From contig OW818648.1 in the NCBI GenBank assembly GCA_942492735.1, positions 62,001-126,000 on the forward strand: a DNA stretch of 64,000 bases, read 5' to 3'. Made by a program: the position numbers and the translations under genes. The notes under the pieces are model-generated. The model did not search any database and was not told the origin of the DNA. It worked only from the letters and a program-made list of their open reading frames with translations. Shown in pieces: positions 33,395 through 42,566 of this stretch (position 1 is its first letter; each line of letters opens with the position of its first letter). This DNA is from Sporobacter sp942492735. GTDB lineage: Bacteria; Bacillota; Clostridia; Oscillospirales; Oscillospiraceae.

Positions 33395-34414
33395 CTAGTG
33401 CTTTTCATAAAAAGTCTTTCCGTAAGACTCAACGGCTTCATGTATCCACATATTTCTTCGGTTCGTTTTCTCATCGTCAACAGCGCCGAGATACGCTCCG
33501 CAGAAGGCATATCCTCCGCCCGGTGCGTATGTATCGATTGCGTCGTAAACCGATTGCTTGACGGTCTCCTCCGAGACTTCCGGGTCAGCCAGGTCTCCGA
33601 GGATATCCCAACCGCCGCAGATAACCAGACTGTTACCGTATTTTTTCTTTATTGCGAGGAGGTCGTTCGATTTCTGCGCCGGGTTCCACATAACGACGCC
33701 GTAGTCCCGCCAATCGTCGATGAAGTCCTCACAACGCCCGCAATTGTGCATCTCGACCGGCAGTCCCCGCTGAGTGCCCTGCGAGGCCTGCCGCGCCGCG
33801 AACGGCTTGATGAGCTCCCGATACATCTCCGGCGAGAAAAACGGATTCTTCCAAGCCGCGGTGTCGTCGCAGATACCGACCACGTCAGGTTTATAATAAT
33901 CAATACATTTCCTGCCGACTTCCAAGTAGAAGCTGCACAGGTAATCCATGAGCGCTTTCACTTCCTCCGGCTCCTCATACATGGCGCACAGACCCTCTGA
34001 AAAACCCATAAAGGCCATCAGGCTCTGAAAATAACCGACGTGCATACCGAAGCTCAGAATGGTCTCACTGCGGTTGATGCCCAGCCGCTCGAGGTCCTTC
34101 TGTGCCATGCTCTCCCAGTCAATTCCTGTGAGGTCCGGCGCTTTGATCACATCACGCCATTTCCTGATGTCCTTCAGAATGAAATTATTGGGTTCAGGAA
34201 TCTTTGCAATTCCGGCATCGGGGACGGGGACATGCGTCACACCCCAGATGTCCTTGCTCCGTCCGGGAGTCATCATACTCGCGCTAAGAAATGATGGCAT
34301 TATCATCAGGGTTGCGACCGGCTTTCCGCTGGGGTCCGGAGAAAATGTATAGCGAGGCACCCATTCCGGCTGCTCGCCGCGCAGCAGCATCATAAAGTTT
34401 TCTTTCTCGGTCAC
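33395..34414 (-). CDS. Uroporphyrinogen decarboxylase family methyltransferase
   Basis: A 339-residue UroD-fold protein. EMHNCGRCEDF resembles the zinc-binding H-x-C of the corrinoid methyltransferases MtaA/CmuA, and GYAFCGAYLGA offers a third ligand, so a cobalamin-linked methyl transfer is more likely than haem synthesis; no other haem genes are near. The start is a GTG at 34414 behind AAGGGG; a longer frame adds three residues. It is upstream of and probably co-transcribed with the hexokinase. No corrinoid protein gene is beside it. Confidence 0.75.
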   Translation of the reverse strand: MTEKENFMMLLRGEQPEWVPRYTFSPDPSGKPVATLMIMPSFLSASMMTPGRSKDIWGVTHVPVPDAGIAKIPEPNNFILKDIRKWRDVIKAPDLTGIDWESMAQKDLERLGINRSETILSFGMHVGYFQSLMAFMGFSEGLCAMYEEPEEVKALMDYLCSFYLEVGRKCIDYYKPDVVGICDDTAAWKNPFFSPEMYRELIKPFAARQASQGTQRGLPVEMHNCGRCEDFIDDWRDYGVVMWNPAQKSNDLLAIKKKYGNSLVICGGWDILGDLADPEVSEETVKQSVYDAIDTYAPGGGYAFCGAYLGAVDDEKTNRRNMWIHEAVESYGKTFYEKH

Positions 34415-34423
34415 AAAGAACAC

Positions 34424-34649
34424 CCCTTTAATACATCAAATAATGTTTACTATTATATAGTACAAATCTTCAGCTTATGTAGCTATTTCTGACAAATAAC
34501 AAAGAAATCGGTTGATTGCACAAATCATCATATAAAAAGCTGCCAAATTAACGGAAGCTTGCACGGATTAACAATTGACGCAACCTGTCAATGCGTATAA
34601 AATCATTATTATTTCAAAATGATAAATCTGCAATATAAAGGAGGTTTTT
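34424..34649. other. Intergenic region between divergent units
   Basis: AT-rich gap holding the promoters of the UroD-like gene (minus) and rnz (plus). I see no convincing -35/-10 pair with ideal spacing, and no repeat. Confidence 0.5.
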
Positions 34650-35552
34650 ATGCTGGATGTCTGTTTACCCGGTACAAGCGGGATGATTCCTCTGCCCGAG
34701 CGCTGGCTGAGCTGCTGCTGGCTTGAATGCCAGGGCAAAGCCCTCCTCATCGATTGCGGCGAGGGTACACAGATTGCGCTCAAGGAAGCCGGCTGCAAAA
34801 TAAGCCGCCTAGAAATCCTGCTGATCACGCACTTCCATGCTGATCATATCGCCGGTTTGCCGGGTTTTCTTTTGACCCTCGGCAACCACGGCAAAAAAAC
34901 ACCTCTGACAATTATCGGCCCGAAGGGTCTAGGGGCAGTTGTCTCCTCACTCCTGATCATCGCGCCGGCGCTGCCGTATCAGGTGGACCTCGTTGAGCTA
35001 AAAAACGATGGGGAAGGGTATCTCGAGGATGACGACATCATCATATCATATCTGCCGCTCGAGCATGCTGTAAAATGTTTAGGTTACCGCGTATCGCTCA
35101 GACGAAAACCTGTTTTCAACCCACTGAAGGCCGAGTCACTTGATATCCCGAAAACATTCTATAAGGCGCTGCATTCGGGTAAAAACGTACAGCTTGATGA
35201 CGGACGCCATATTGAGCCCGAAATGGTGCTTGATGGCGCGCGCGAAGCGATATCTGTCTGTTTCATCACCGACTCTTTGCCTGTTGACACAATGGCCGAT
35301 TTTGCGCACGGAGCTGATCTGTTAATTTGTGAGGGTATGTACGGCGATGAAGACATGCATCAAAAGATGGAGGAAAAAGGGCACATGATCTTTTCGGACA
35401 GCGCCCGTCTGGCTCAAAAAGCCGGTGTCAAAGCGCTTTGGCTCACACATTTCAGCCCCGCCATGAGGGACCCTGAAACTTATATAGAGAATGCACAGGC
35501 ACTATTTCCAAATACAACTGTCGGATATGACGGCATCAGGACGTCATTGTAA
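34650..35552 (+). CDS. rnz: Ribonuclease Z-like metallo-beta-lactamase protein
   Basis: A 300-residue MBL-fold hydrolase. THFHADHIAGLPG is the metal motif; LLIDCGEGTQIAL precedes it, ITDSLP and LWLTHFSPAMRD carry further ligands. It starts MLDVCLPGTSG, as tRNA 3' processing RNase Z proteins do. It likely trims tRNA 3' ends, useful for the tRNA-Lys here that lacks an encoded CCA. AAGGAGG precedes the ATG. Followed by an ECF S component 24 bases on. Confidence 0.88.
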   Translation: MLDVCLPGTSGMIPLPERWLSCCWLECQGKALLIDCGEGTQIALKEAGCKISRLEILLITHFHADHIAGLPGFLLTLGNHGKKTPLTIIGPKGLGAVVSSLLIIAPALPYQVDLVELKNDGEGYLEDDDIIISYLPLEHAVKCLGYRVSLRRKPVFNPLKAESLDIPKTFYKALHSGKNVQLDDGRHIEPEMVLDGAREAISVCFITDSLPVDTMADFAHGADLLICEGMYGDEDMHQKMEEKGHMIFSDSARLAQKAGVKALWLTHFSPAMRDPETYIENAQALFPNTTVGYDGIRTSL

Positions 35553-35576
35553 ATTAATCTAGAGATGAGGTAAAGC

Positions 35577-36092
35577 ATGAATAAGAATATCAGAAGAATC
35601 TCATACACAGCGATTGCCGCCGCAATCGTCTTTGTCGTCACACGCATCATCGTTTTCCCTGTCGGAACGGGCGGCGCTTATATTCATTTCGGTGACGCCG
35701 CCATCTATTTTACCGCCTTTCTCTTAGGCGGCCCGATAGCCGCTATTGCGGCTGCTATCGGAAGTACGCTCTGTGACGTCTCTCTTGGCTACGTCATATA
35801 TGCGCCAGCAACCTTTATAATAAAGGCTCTTATGGGTTTGACGGCCGGGCTCTTAATGAAATCCAAGAGATTTTGGGTATATTTGCTGGCTAGCGCCATA
35901 GGCGGTGCAATTATGACGCTCGGCTACGCGCTTTACGAAACGGTTGTCCCATCCTTTGGTTTTGCCGTCGCGATCGCAAATGCGCCATTTAACCTTATTC
36001 AGTGGGGTGGAAGTATTGCAATAGCAGCAGTTCTTTATCCCGTCGCGCAGAGAATCCGCAAAGTCACCCATTTAGACGAGCTGCAGCGCTGA
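35577..36092 (+). CDS. ECF transporter S component (HmpT/pyridoxine-type)
   Basis: A 171-residue membrane protein with about six hydrophobic segments and the motif GGAYIHFGDAAIYF typical of S components for vitamin B6 or hydroxymethylpyrimidine (HmpT/PdxU2 type). It binds a vitamin and works with a shared ECF energising module that is not in this window. It probably sits in one transcript with rnz. Confidence 0.82.
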   Translation: MNKNIRRISYTAIAAAIVFVVTRIIVFPVGTGGAYIHFGDAAIYFTAFLLGGPIAAIAAAIGSTLCDVSLGYVIYAPATFIIKALMGLTAGLLMKSKRFWVYLLASAIGGAIMTLGYALYETVVPSFGFAVAIANAPFNLIQWGGSIAIAAVLYPVAQRIRKVTHLDELQR

Positions 36093-36190
36093 GAGGCGAA
36101 ATTTTTGCAACACATTATACACCGAACGTCAATTGTGACATGCATTTTTTTATATAACTCTACAAAATGCTTAAAATATGAATTTTTTTA

Positions 36191-36219
36191 TTGACCGTCT
36201 TGCATTTCGATGCTATATT
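36191..36219 (+). promoter_or_regulatory. Promoter of the first amt unit
   Basis: TTGACC at 36191-36196, 17 bases, TATATT at 36214-36219. The second amt gene has the same layout (TTGACC, 17 bases, TACAAT at 39056). Confidence 0.8.
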
Positions 36220-36249
36220 AATACCAAGAAAACAAAATACGAATTATAA

Positions 36250-36380
36250 AGGCAAGGGCGCCGAACGGTTTCGACTGGTTCGCGCCTTCTTTTATAAGCA
36301 TTTCGAAAAAACTGTATGCGGAATTATGACCCGCACAAGGCAAGGGCGCCGAATCAAATGTTGATTCTGCGCTTTTTTAT
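36250..36380 (+). promoter_or_regulatory. Leader with two terminator-like hairpins before amt copy 1
   Basis: GGCAAGGGCGCCGAA occurs at 36251 and again at 36340. Each copy is the 5' arm of a hairpin: the first closes with GGTTCGCGCCTT and TTCTTTT (36254-36293), the second with GATTCTGCGC and a run of six T (36342-36378). Two transcription stops in the leader of an ammonium transporter point to antitermination. ANTAR-type RNA control of nitrogen genes is known in Clostridia, but the canonical paired hexaloops are not clear here. Confidence 0.65.
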
Positions 36381-36502
36381 TTTAAGTGCTGTTATGAGAT
36401 ATGCTGATATCTCTTCAATATAAACCTGGCAAATGAACACAAGGCGAATATTTTCATAACAGAAATATTGACAATGAGATGGGATTGAAAGGGGAGTTTC
36501 AC

Positions 36503-36811
36503 ATGAAAACAGTCAGAAAACCAATTGGCAAAGGTAAAAAAGGAAAATTAGCAGTGGTCGCCGCGCTATTCACAGGCGCTGTTTTGATCACCGGTTCCGG
36601 TGCTTGGTTCGCAGTATACAGCGTGATCAACAACATCAGCTTCAAAGTTCTTAATTCCACGATACCCGGTTTGATTTTTGCACTACTTGTAATGTACTTC
36701 GGTGTACGGTTTTTCCTGTCCGCCAACAAGCTCAGCAAAGTCATACTTAAAGATTCATCTTTCTTTTCGTGGAGCAACTTTAAAAGAGCAAAACCTGCAA
36801 AAAGCAGATAA
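36503..36811 (+). CDS. Small membrane protein upstream of amt
   Basis: A 102-residue protein with two hydrophobic segments (about 18-42 and 52-72) and basic ends (MKTVRKPIGKGKKGK and FKRAKPAKSR). GGGGAG lies six bases before the ATG at 36503. It is 21 bases before the amt gene and under the same leader, so it should be made when ammonium uptake is induced. I do not recognise the family. Confidence 0.65.
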   Translation: MKTVRKPIGKGKKGKLAVVAALFTGAVLITGSGAWFAVYSVINNISFKVLNSTIPGLIFALLVMYFGVRFFLSANKLSKVILKDSSFFSWSNFKRAKPAKSR

Positions 36812-36832
36812 ATAATTGGGGAGGGTTACAAA

Positions 36833-38857
36833 ATGAAAAAGTCAATGAAAATTATCAGTATAATTGTGCTGCTGGTGATATTAGCAGGTGTCCTGCTGAT
36901 ACCGGCGCTGGCAGCGGGAGCAGATTCAACGGGTGCATCCTATGCCACGTCAACCGGTGAGGAAACTTTGTCAGATGTCGCAGTCGCAGCAAATAAAGCA
37001 CAGCTGAGCGCGAATTTCATCTGGATTATGATTACCGGCTTTATGGTCTTCTTTTTCCAGTGCGGCTTCGCCATGGTGGAAACGGGTTTCTGCCGCGGTA
37101 AGAACGCAGCTCATACCATGACAATGAATTTTATGGTTTTCCTCGTCGGTGCTATAGGATATTTCATTGTGGGCTTTGCACTCCAGTTTGGCGGCTCCGG
37201 CGGAAACGTCAATTTAGGGACAGGTGGCTCGGCACTTAATGGTCTGCTGTCAATCCCCGGTTTTGGTGGTATCCTCGGTTATAAAGGCTTCTTCCTCGCA
37301 ACAGGAGGTACCTATGACGCTGGTCTGTATGCGTTGTTTTTCTTCCAGATGGTGTTTATGGATACGACAGTCACAATTCCAACCGGCTCAATGGCTGAGC
37401 GTGTTAAATATTCAGCATATGTCATTACTGCATTCTTTATTTCAATGTTCTTTTATCCGCTCTTCGGAAACTGGATGTGGGGCGGCGGATGGCTTGCAAC
37501 ATTAGGAACGACGTTTGGAATCGGCCACGGTGCCGTTGACTTTGCAGGCTCAGCCGTTGTCCATGCCATGGGCGGTATGGCGGCACTCGCCGGTGCGATT
37601 GTCATAGGACCCAGAATCGGCAAGTTTAAGAAAGACGGCACTGCTCGCGCATTCCCCGGTCATCACATACCGATGGCAATAGTCGGCACAATCATCCTGT
37701 TCTTCTGCTGGTTTTCATTCAATGCAGGCTCAACGCTCAACCCGGGTGACTTCCGGCTCTCCATCGTCGCCACAAACACAATGATCGCCGGTGCGATCGG
37801 CGGACTCGTCGCCATGTTCTACATGTGGAAGAAATACGGCAAGCCGGACCCTTCCATGACTGCCAACGGCGCGCTTGCAGGTCTTGTCGCCATTACAGCG
37901 CCCTGTGCATTCGTCAGCGCTCCGGTTGCCTTGCTGATTGGCGGAATCGGTGGAATCCTTGTCTGTATTGCTGTACCGTTTGTTGAAAACAAGCTCAAAA
38001 TTGACGACCCAGTTGGTGCAATTTCTGTTCACTGCGTCAATGGCGTATGGGGCGTATTAGCTCTCGGACTCTTTGCAGACGGTACCTACGGCGACGGTCT
38101 AAATGGCGTAGCCGGTAATGTCAAGGGACTCTTCTACGGTGATGCAGGGCAGTTCCTGGCGCAGCTTATTACAGTTGGCGTGCTCATCGTCTGGGGCTTC
38201 GGCGTATCGTTCCTCTGGTTCAAGTTCCTAGACAAGGTCCACGGTCTCAGAGTTTCGCCGAAGGTTGAGCTGGAAGGTCTCGATCTCGATGAGATGGGTG
38301 TATACGCGTATCCGGACTTCCAGATTGCCACAAACGAACTGGATTACTATGCTCCCGATAACGCCCCGATTAAGCAGTTAGCCAGATTCAAGCAGAGTGA
38401 TGCGGTTATCAAATCCTCTCCGAATACAAAACCCGCTGTCAGCGTGGATCAGGCCATTCCTGTTGAAGTTGTTTCCAAACCTGCGTCATGTAGTGCTTCT
38501 GGTGCAAAGATTACCAAGGTTTCCATTATCATGAATCAGAGCAAATTTGAAACTTTAAAGGAAGCGATGAACAAAATCGGCATCACAGGTATGACCGTGA
38601 CACAGGTGCTCGGATGCGGCATACAGAAAGGTAAGACCGAATTCTATCGCGGTGTTGAAATGTCTATCAATCTGCTGCCCAAGGTAGAGGTTGAAATCGT
38701 GGTATCCAAGGTCCCTGTCAGAACAGTCATTGAAACAGCGAAAGATGCCCTCTACACCGGACAGATCGGTGACGGCAAGATCTTTGTATATGATGTAGAA
38801 AATGTCATAAGAGTGCGCACCGGCGAGGAAGGGTATGACGCATTGCAGGACGAATAA
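36833..38857 (+). CDS. Ammonium transporter fused to a PII domain, copy 1
   Basis: A 674-residue Amt-PII fusion. Residues 1-27 look like a signal peptide, then 11 membrane segments. DFAGSAVVHAMGG and GAISVHCVNG carry the conserved Asp and twin His of the pore. A soluble linker of about 90 residues leads to a PII domain (about 562-674): KITKVSIIMNQSKFETLKEAM, T-loop KTEFYRGVEMSINLLPKVEV, then TGQIGDGKIFVYDVENV and RVRTGEEG. The position of the uridylylated tyrosine of E. coli GlnB (Tyr51) is Met. So the tethered PII should respond to ADP/ATP and 2-oxoglutarate rather than uridylylation, and could gate its own channel. Confidence 0.92.
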   Translation: MKKSMKIISIIVLLVILAGVLLIPALAAGADSTGASYATSTGEETLSDVAVAANKAQLSANFIWIMITGFMVFFFQCGFAMVETGFCRGKNAAHTMTMNFMVFLVGAIGYFIVGFALQFGGSGGNVNLGTGGSALNGLLSIPGFGGILGYKGFFLATGGTYDAGLYALFFFQMVFMDTTVTIPTGSMAERVKYSAYVITAFFISMFFYPLFGNWMWGGGWLATLGTTFGIGHGAVDFAGSAVVHAMGGMAALAGAIVIGPRIGKFKKDGTARAFPGHHIPMAIVGTIILFFCWFSFNAGSTLNPGDFRLSIVATNTMIAGAIGGLVAMFYMWKKYGKPDPSMTANGALAGLVAITAPCAFVSAPVALLIGGIGGILVCIAVPFVENKLKIDDPVGAISVHCVNGVWGVLALGLFADGTYGDGLNGVAGNVKGLFYGDAGQFLAQLITVGVLIVWGFGVSFLWFKFLDKVHGLRVSPKVELEGLDLDEMGVYAYPDFQIATNELDYYAPDNAPIKQLARFKQSDAVIKSSPNTKPAVSVDQAIPVEVVSKPASCSASGAKITKVSIIMNQSKFETLKEAMNKIGITGMTVTQVLGCGIQKGKTEFYRGVEMSINLLPKVEVEIVVSKVPVRTVIETAKDALYTGQIGDGKIFVYDVENVIRVRTGEEGYDALQDE

Positions 38858-38916
38858 CAATTTCTCTCCCTTCACGCATTAACAAGCTCCCCTCAATCCC
38901 TCTCAATATAAGAGCA

Positions 38917-38940
38917 GACCCCGCTTCGGCGGGGTTTGTT
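38917..38940 (+). terminator. Terminator after amt copy 1
   Basis: ACCCCGC, TTCG loop, GCGGGGT, then TTGTT. Confidence 0.85.
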
Positions 38941-39032
38941 CCATTATTTGCATAGATCGTTGTCTTTTTATTCATAAAACGCTCGAATACATCCAGATTG
39001 TTACACGTTTTATCTGATAATGAATTTTTCTA

Positions 39033-39061
39033 TTGACCACCATTCATTATTGTGCTACAAT
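39033..39061 (+). promoter_or_regulatory. Promoter of amt copy 2
   Basis: TTGACC at 39033-39038, 17 bases, TACAAT at 39056-39061. Confidence 0.8.
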
Positions 39062-39079
39062 CTGAATAAATTGAAATAA

Positions 39080-39136
39080 GCAAAGACGCTGAAGGCAAAG
39101 ACGCCGAATCATCATATGATTCTGCGTCTTTTTTTA
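39080..39136 (+). promoter_or_regulatory. Terminator-like leader before amt copy 2
   Basis: GCAAAGACGCTGAA (39080) and GGCAAAGACGCCGAA (39094) are adjacent near-copies. The second pairs with TTCTGCGTCTTT as a terminator with a long T run (39097-39136). The first copy could pair with the same 3' arm, so two exclusive folds exist. The element matches the one before amt copy 1. Confidence 0.65.
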
Positions 39137-39167
39137 TATATCATTTTTTATTAAGAGGGGTTATTTC

Positions 39168-40925
39168 ATGGATATGAAAGTAGTAGTCGATACCTTATGG
39201 GTTATTGTCACAGCAGCACTTGTATTCTTTATGAATTTGGGTTTTGCATCTGTAGAAAGCGGTTTAGCCAGGCAAAAAAACTCAGTTAATATTCTGTCGA
39301 AAAACTTTATCGTTTTCGCTGTATCTTCTCTAGGCTTCCTGCTTCTCGGCTGGGGCCTGATGTTCGGCGACGGCAATGGATTTATCGGTCTGAAAGGTTT
39401 GTTTTTTGCAAGCGGCGCTGACAATTCTCCGATGACGGGGGACGCTTACCAGGGCGTATATTCAGCAATCTCGTGGGCGGGCGTACCGTTCTGGGCTAAA
39501 TTCTTCTTTCAGCTGGTTTTCTGCGGAACAGCCGCTACAATTGTATCAGGAGCTGTTGCAGAACGTATTAAGTATATTTCCTTTATCATTTTTTCCTTCA
39601 TTCTGACAATTTTGATCTATCCCATTGTAGGCCACTGGATTTGGGGCGGCGGTTTCCTAGCAAAGCTGGGAATGCTCGACTTCGCCGGCGGCTCCGTTGT
39701 TCACTCGGTTGGCGGCTGGGCTGCTCTCGCCGGTGTGATCGTTCTCGGGCCCAGAATCGGTAAATATACAAAAGACGGCAAGATTCATCCCATACCCGGA
39801 CACAACATGAGCTTGGCTACGATCGGCGCGTTCGTGCTTTGGCTCGGCTGGTTTGGTTTCAATCCGGGCTCCACAATGGCCGCAGACCCCACTTCAATTT
39901 CGCATATATTGGTTACGACCAATACAGCTGGCATTATGGCTGTCTTAACAGCCACCGCGACAGCGTGGATTGTTATCGGAAAACCCGATCTTGGCATGTC
40001 AATCAACGGTTTACTAGCGGGACTTGTTATTATCACACCCGCCTGCGCATATGTCAGCGTACCTGTTTCATTGCTGCTTGGCGCGGTTGCCGGAATCCTT
40101 GTTGTGCTCTCGGTCATGTTCTTTGACCGCGTCAGGCTGGACGATCCGGTCGGTGCTCTCTCCGTCCACCTCGTACACGGCGTTCTCGGCACATTGAGCG
40201 TCGGCTTATTTGCGCAGGATGGCATTGGCGGCGTCAGTGTTTCCAATGGTTTGTTCTTCGGCGGCGGCTGGTCCCTGCTTGGAGCTCAGGCCATCGGTGT
40301 TGTCGCTGTCGGCGGGTTTGTTTTCGTCAGTTCACTGCTTGTCTGGACTGTTCTCAAAAAGACAATGGGCATTCGTGTCAGCGCGAAAGAGGAAATTGAA
40401 GGCCTTGACATCGGCGAGCACGGCAATCAGGGTTATCCGGATTTCGTTACTGTTGATTACACTGGCGCAACGGAATATCTTGAGATCGGTGAAATCGCGC
40501 CGAGCAAAGTCACCGGAACTGTCCCTGTGGAACAAGCTGTACCGGTGCAGGTCTTGGCAACACCGGGTAACAAGTTTACAAAGGTTGAACTCATCATCAA
40601 GCAAAACAAATTCGAAGCGCTTAAAAACGCAATGGACAAAATCGGCATAACAGGCATGACCGTCACGAATGTCCTTGGTTACGGTATACAGGGTGGAACG
40701 ACAGAGTATTATCGCGGCGTTGAGATAGAAACGCATCTGCTCCCGAAGGTTAAAGTTGAGATCGTTGTCAGCAAGGTACCCGTCAGAACTGTTATTGAAA
40801 CAGCAAAGAAAGTTCTGTACACAGGCAACATTGGAGATGGCAAGATTTTTGTTTACAATGTTGAAAACGTCATCAAAGTGCGTACCGGCGAGGAAGGCTA
40901 CGATGCTCTGCAGGATGTAGAATAA
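39168..40925 (+). CDS. Ammonium transporter fused to a PII domain, copy 2
   Basis: A 585-residue Amt-PII fusion without a signal peptide; the first membrane segment starts at residue 5. DFAGGSVVHSVGG and GALSVHLVHGVLG hold the Asp and twin His. The PII domain starts near 473 (KFTKVELIIKQNKFEALKNAM), with T-loop TTEYYRGVEIETHLLPK; the Tyr51 site is Ile. The C-terminal ~110 residues are very close to copy 1 while the channel parts differ more, including different loops. The two may have different affinity or regulation. GAGGGG precedes the ATG. Confidence 0.92.
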   Translation: MDMKVVVDTLWVIVTAALVFFMNLGFASVESGLARQKNSVNILSKNFIVFAVSSLGFLLLGWGLMFGDGNGFIGLKGLFFASGADNSPMTGDAYQGVYSAISWAGVPFWAKFFFQLVFCGTAATIVSGAVAERIKYISFIIFSFILTILIYPIVGHWIWGGGFLAKLGMLDFAGGSVVHSVGGWAALAGVIVLGPRIGKYTKDGKIHPIPGHNMSLATIGAFVLWLGWFGFNPGSTMAADPTSISHILVTTNTAGIMAVLTATATAWIVIGKPDLGMSINGLLAGLVIITPACAYVSVPVSLLLGAVAGILVVLSVMFFDRVRLDDPVGALSVHLVHGVLGTLSVGLFAQDGIGGVSVSNGLFFGGGWSLLGAQAIGVVAVGGFVFVSSLLVWTVLKKTMGIRVSAKEEIEGLDIGEHGNQGYPDFVTVDYTGATEYLEIGEIAPSKVTGTVPVEQAVPVQVLATPGNKFTKVELIIKQNKFEALKNAMDKIGITGMTVTNVLGYGIQGGTTEYYRGVEIETHLLPKVKVEIVVSKVPVRTVIETAKKVLYTGNIGDGKIFVYNVENVIKVRTGEEGYDALQDVE

Positions 40926-40974
40926 TCACATTCATTGACGCATGTATTCACAAGCTCCCCAATTCCCCTCAATA

Positions 40975-41014
40975 TACGAAGCAAGCCCCGCCTAACGGCG
41001 GGGCTTGCTTCGTA
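40975..41014. terminator. Bidirectional terminator between amt copy 2 and the MFS gene
   Basis: A perfect 18-base stem, TACGAAGCAAGCCCCGCC and its complement, around TAAC, between converging genes. Confidence 0.8.
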
Positions 41015-41031
41015 TTAGGCGCTGAAGCCTT

Positions 41032-42207
41032 TCACTTGTTTAATGGCTTGATCCGACTTTTGCCCAGGATAATATAGATGAGAACTGCCGAAACAATTCC
41101 GATAAAACCACCGAAAAAGAAGGGTGCGCTTGAATTGATATGATCCCACATGAGCCCGGCGATAATCGAAGAAAACAGCAGGCCGATACCCTGCAGCATT
41201 CCGTAAAGACCGAGTACCGCACCTTTTAAGCCGGTCGGCGCATTTTCTGCAATAAATGCCCGTTCGGCGCCGCTGATAAAAGCGTTATAAGCGCCATATG
41301 CGATAAACAGAAGCAAAATCGCTGGTTTTGCAGTAATAAGAGCGAAGCCCAAATATACAAGGCCATATATCAGATAACCCGGTACAAGTATTTTACTTCT
41401 GCCCAATCTGTCCGAGAGTTTTCCTGCCGGTACCGCCAAGATGGATGTTGATACGTTAAAAGCCAGATAGAGAAGTATGACCTGCGGAGCCGAGAATCCC
41501 AGTCCCTGCGCTTTCAAAAGTAAAAATGTGTTTGAAGAATTGCCGATACAGAACAGCAATATAACCGCAAGATACGTTTTCAACTGAGCGTTCAGTTTAA
41601 GTCCTTTAAGGCTATACTTTTCAGAGGAGGTGGCACCACACTTTTCTTCTCTGACCGCCATTAGAACAATAATTCCGATAACAGCCGGTATAACGGAAAT
41701 CAAAAAAGCCTGATGGTATCTGAATCCAGTTGCAATAAATACGTATGCCAAAACAACTCCGAGCGCAGAACCAGTCATGTCCAGCATTTTATGCAGACCA
41801 AATGAACCGCCGAGCTTTTTTTGATCACAGGACTGCGCGATCAGTGCGTCCCGCGGGGCTGTGCGAATACCCTTGCCGACGCGGTCAACAGCTCTGGCAA
41901 GCAGTACACCCGGCCACGAAGCAGCGAGTATCAGGACAGCTTTATAGAGAACCGACGTTGAATAACCCAAAATTGCAAGTCGCTTTTTATTATGGTAAAC
42001 GTCTCCTATATAACCGCTGAATACTTTCAGAATCGAAGCGAAGCTTTCAGCAATCCCTTCAATGACGCCCACGATAGCCGGCGACGCACCTAATGTCGTT
42101 GTCAGAAATAAGGGGACGAGCGGGTATACCATTTCTGTACTCATGTCCACAAACAAACTGACAAGCCCCAGCAAAACAATGTTATTTATTACTTTCTTGT
42201 TTTTCAT
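41032..42207 (-). CDS. MFS transporter
   Basis: A 391-residue, twelve-segment major facilitator protein. DRVGKGIRTAPRDALIA in the loop between segments 4 and 5 and the GYIGDVYHNKKR loop after segment 2 are typical of a subgroup often annotated as multidrug or sugar exporters. The ATG at 42207 has AAGGAAG upstream; a longer frame adds nine residues. Substrate unknown. Confidence 0.82.
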   Translation of the reverse strand: MKNKKVINNIVLLGLVSLFVDMSTEMVYPLVPLFLTTTLGASPAIVGVIEGIAESFASILKVFSGYIGDVYHNKKRLAILGYSTSVLYKAVLILAASWPGVLLARAVDRVGKGIRTAPRDALIAQSCDQKKLGGSFGLHKMLDMTGSALGVVLAYVFIATGFRYHQAFLISVIPAVIGIIVLMAVREEKCGATSSEKYSLKGLKLNAQLKTYLAVILLFCIGNSSNTFLLLKAQGLGFSAPQVILLYLAFNVSTSILAVPAGKLSDRLGRSKILVPGYLIYGLVYLGFALITAKPAILLLFIAYGAYNAFISGAERAFIAENAPTGLKGAVLGLYGMLQGIGLLFSSIIAGLMWDHINSSAPFFFGGFIGIVSAVLIYIILGKSRIKPLNK

Positions 42208-42273
42208 TGCTGCTTCCTTTTCTCTAACGCACATTGGTTTAATTATATTGCTTTTCCGCGTTACTTACAACTT

Positions 42274-42314
42274 GCATAAAAGAAAAGGCAACCTCTTTCG
42301 AGATTGCCTTTCTT
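42274..42314 (-). terminator. Terminator of the rRNA operon
   Basis: On the minus strand AAAGGCAATCTC, GAAA loop, GAGGTTGCCTTT, then TCTTTT, right after 5S. Confidence 0.85.
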
Positions 42315-42317
42315 ATG

Positions 42318-42431
42318 TTGGCATTTACCTATCTTACCGGGCCGTCGCCAGCCAAGTATTGTCGGCACGAGTGAGCTTAACTGCCGTGTTCGGAATGGGA
42401 ACGGGTGGGTCCTCACCGTAATCAACACCAA
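42318..42431 (-). rRNA. rrf: 5S ribosomal RNA
   Basis: On the minus strand the molecule runs from TTGGTGTTGATTACGG to AGGTAAATGCCAA; the ends pair (helix I, eight pairs). The middle contains the conserved CACCCGTTCCCATTCCGAAC and GTGCCGACAATACTTGGCTGG. About 114 bases. It lies after the two tRNA genes rather than directly after 23S. Confidence 0.93.
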
Positions 42432-42566
42432 CTATGTATAACGGTATTTCAACCGAATACTACTACATTGCGTTGCTATTGTCAAGAGATTGCTGGGTTA
42501 TCTTTTTAGCTGAGCCTACATCACAAAAGCTTGCTTTTGTGCAAGGGCTTTCCGAAGGAAAGACCA

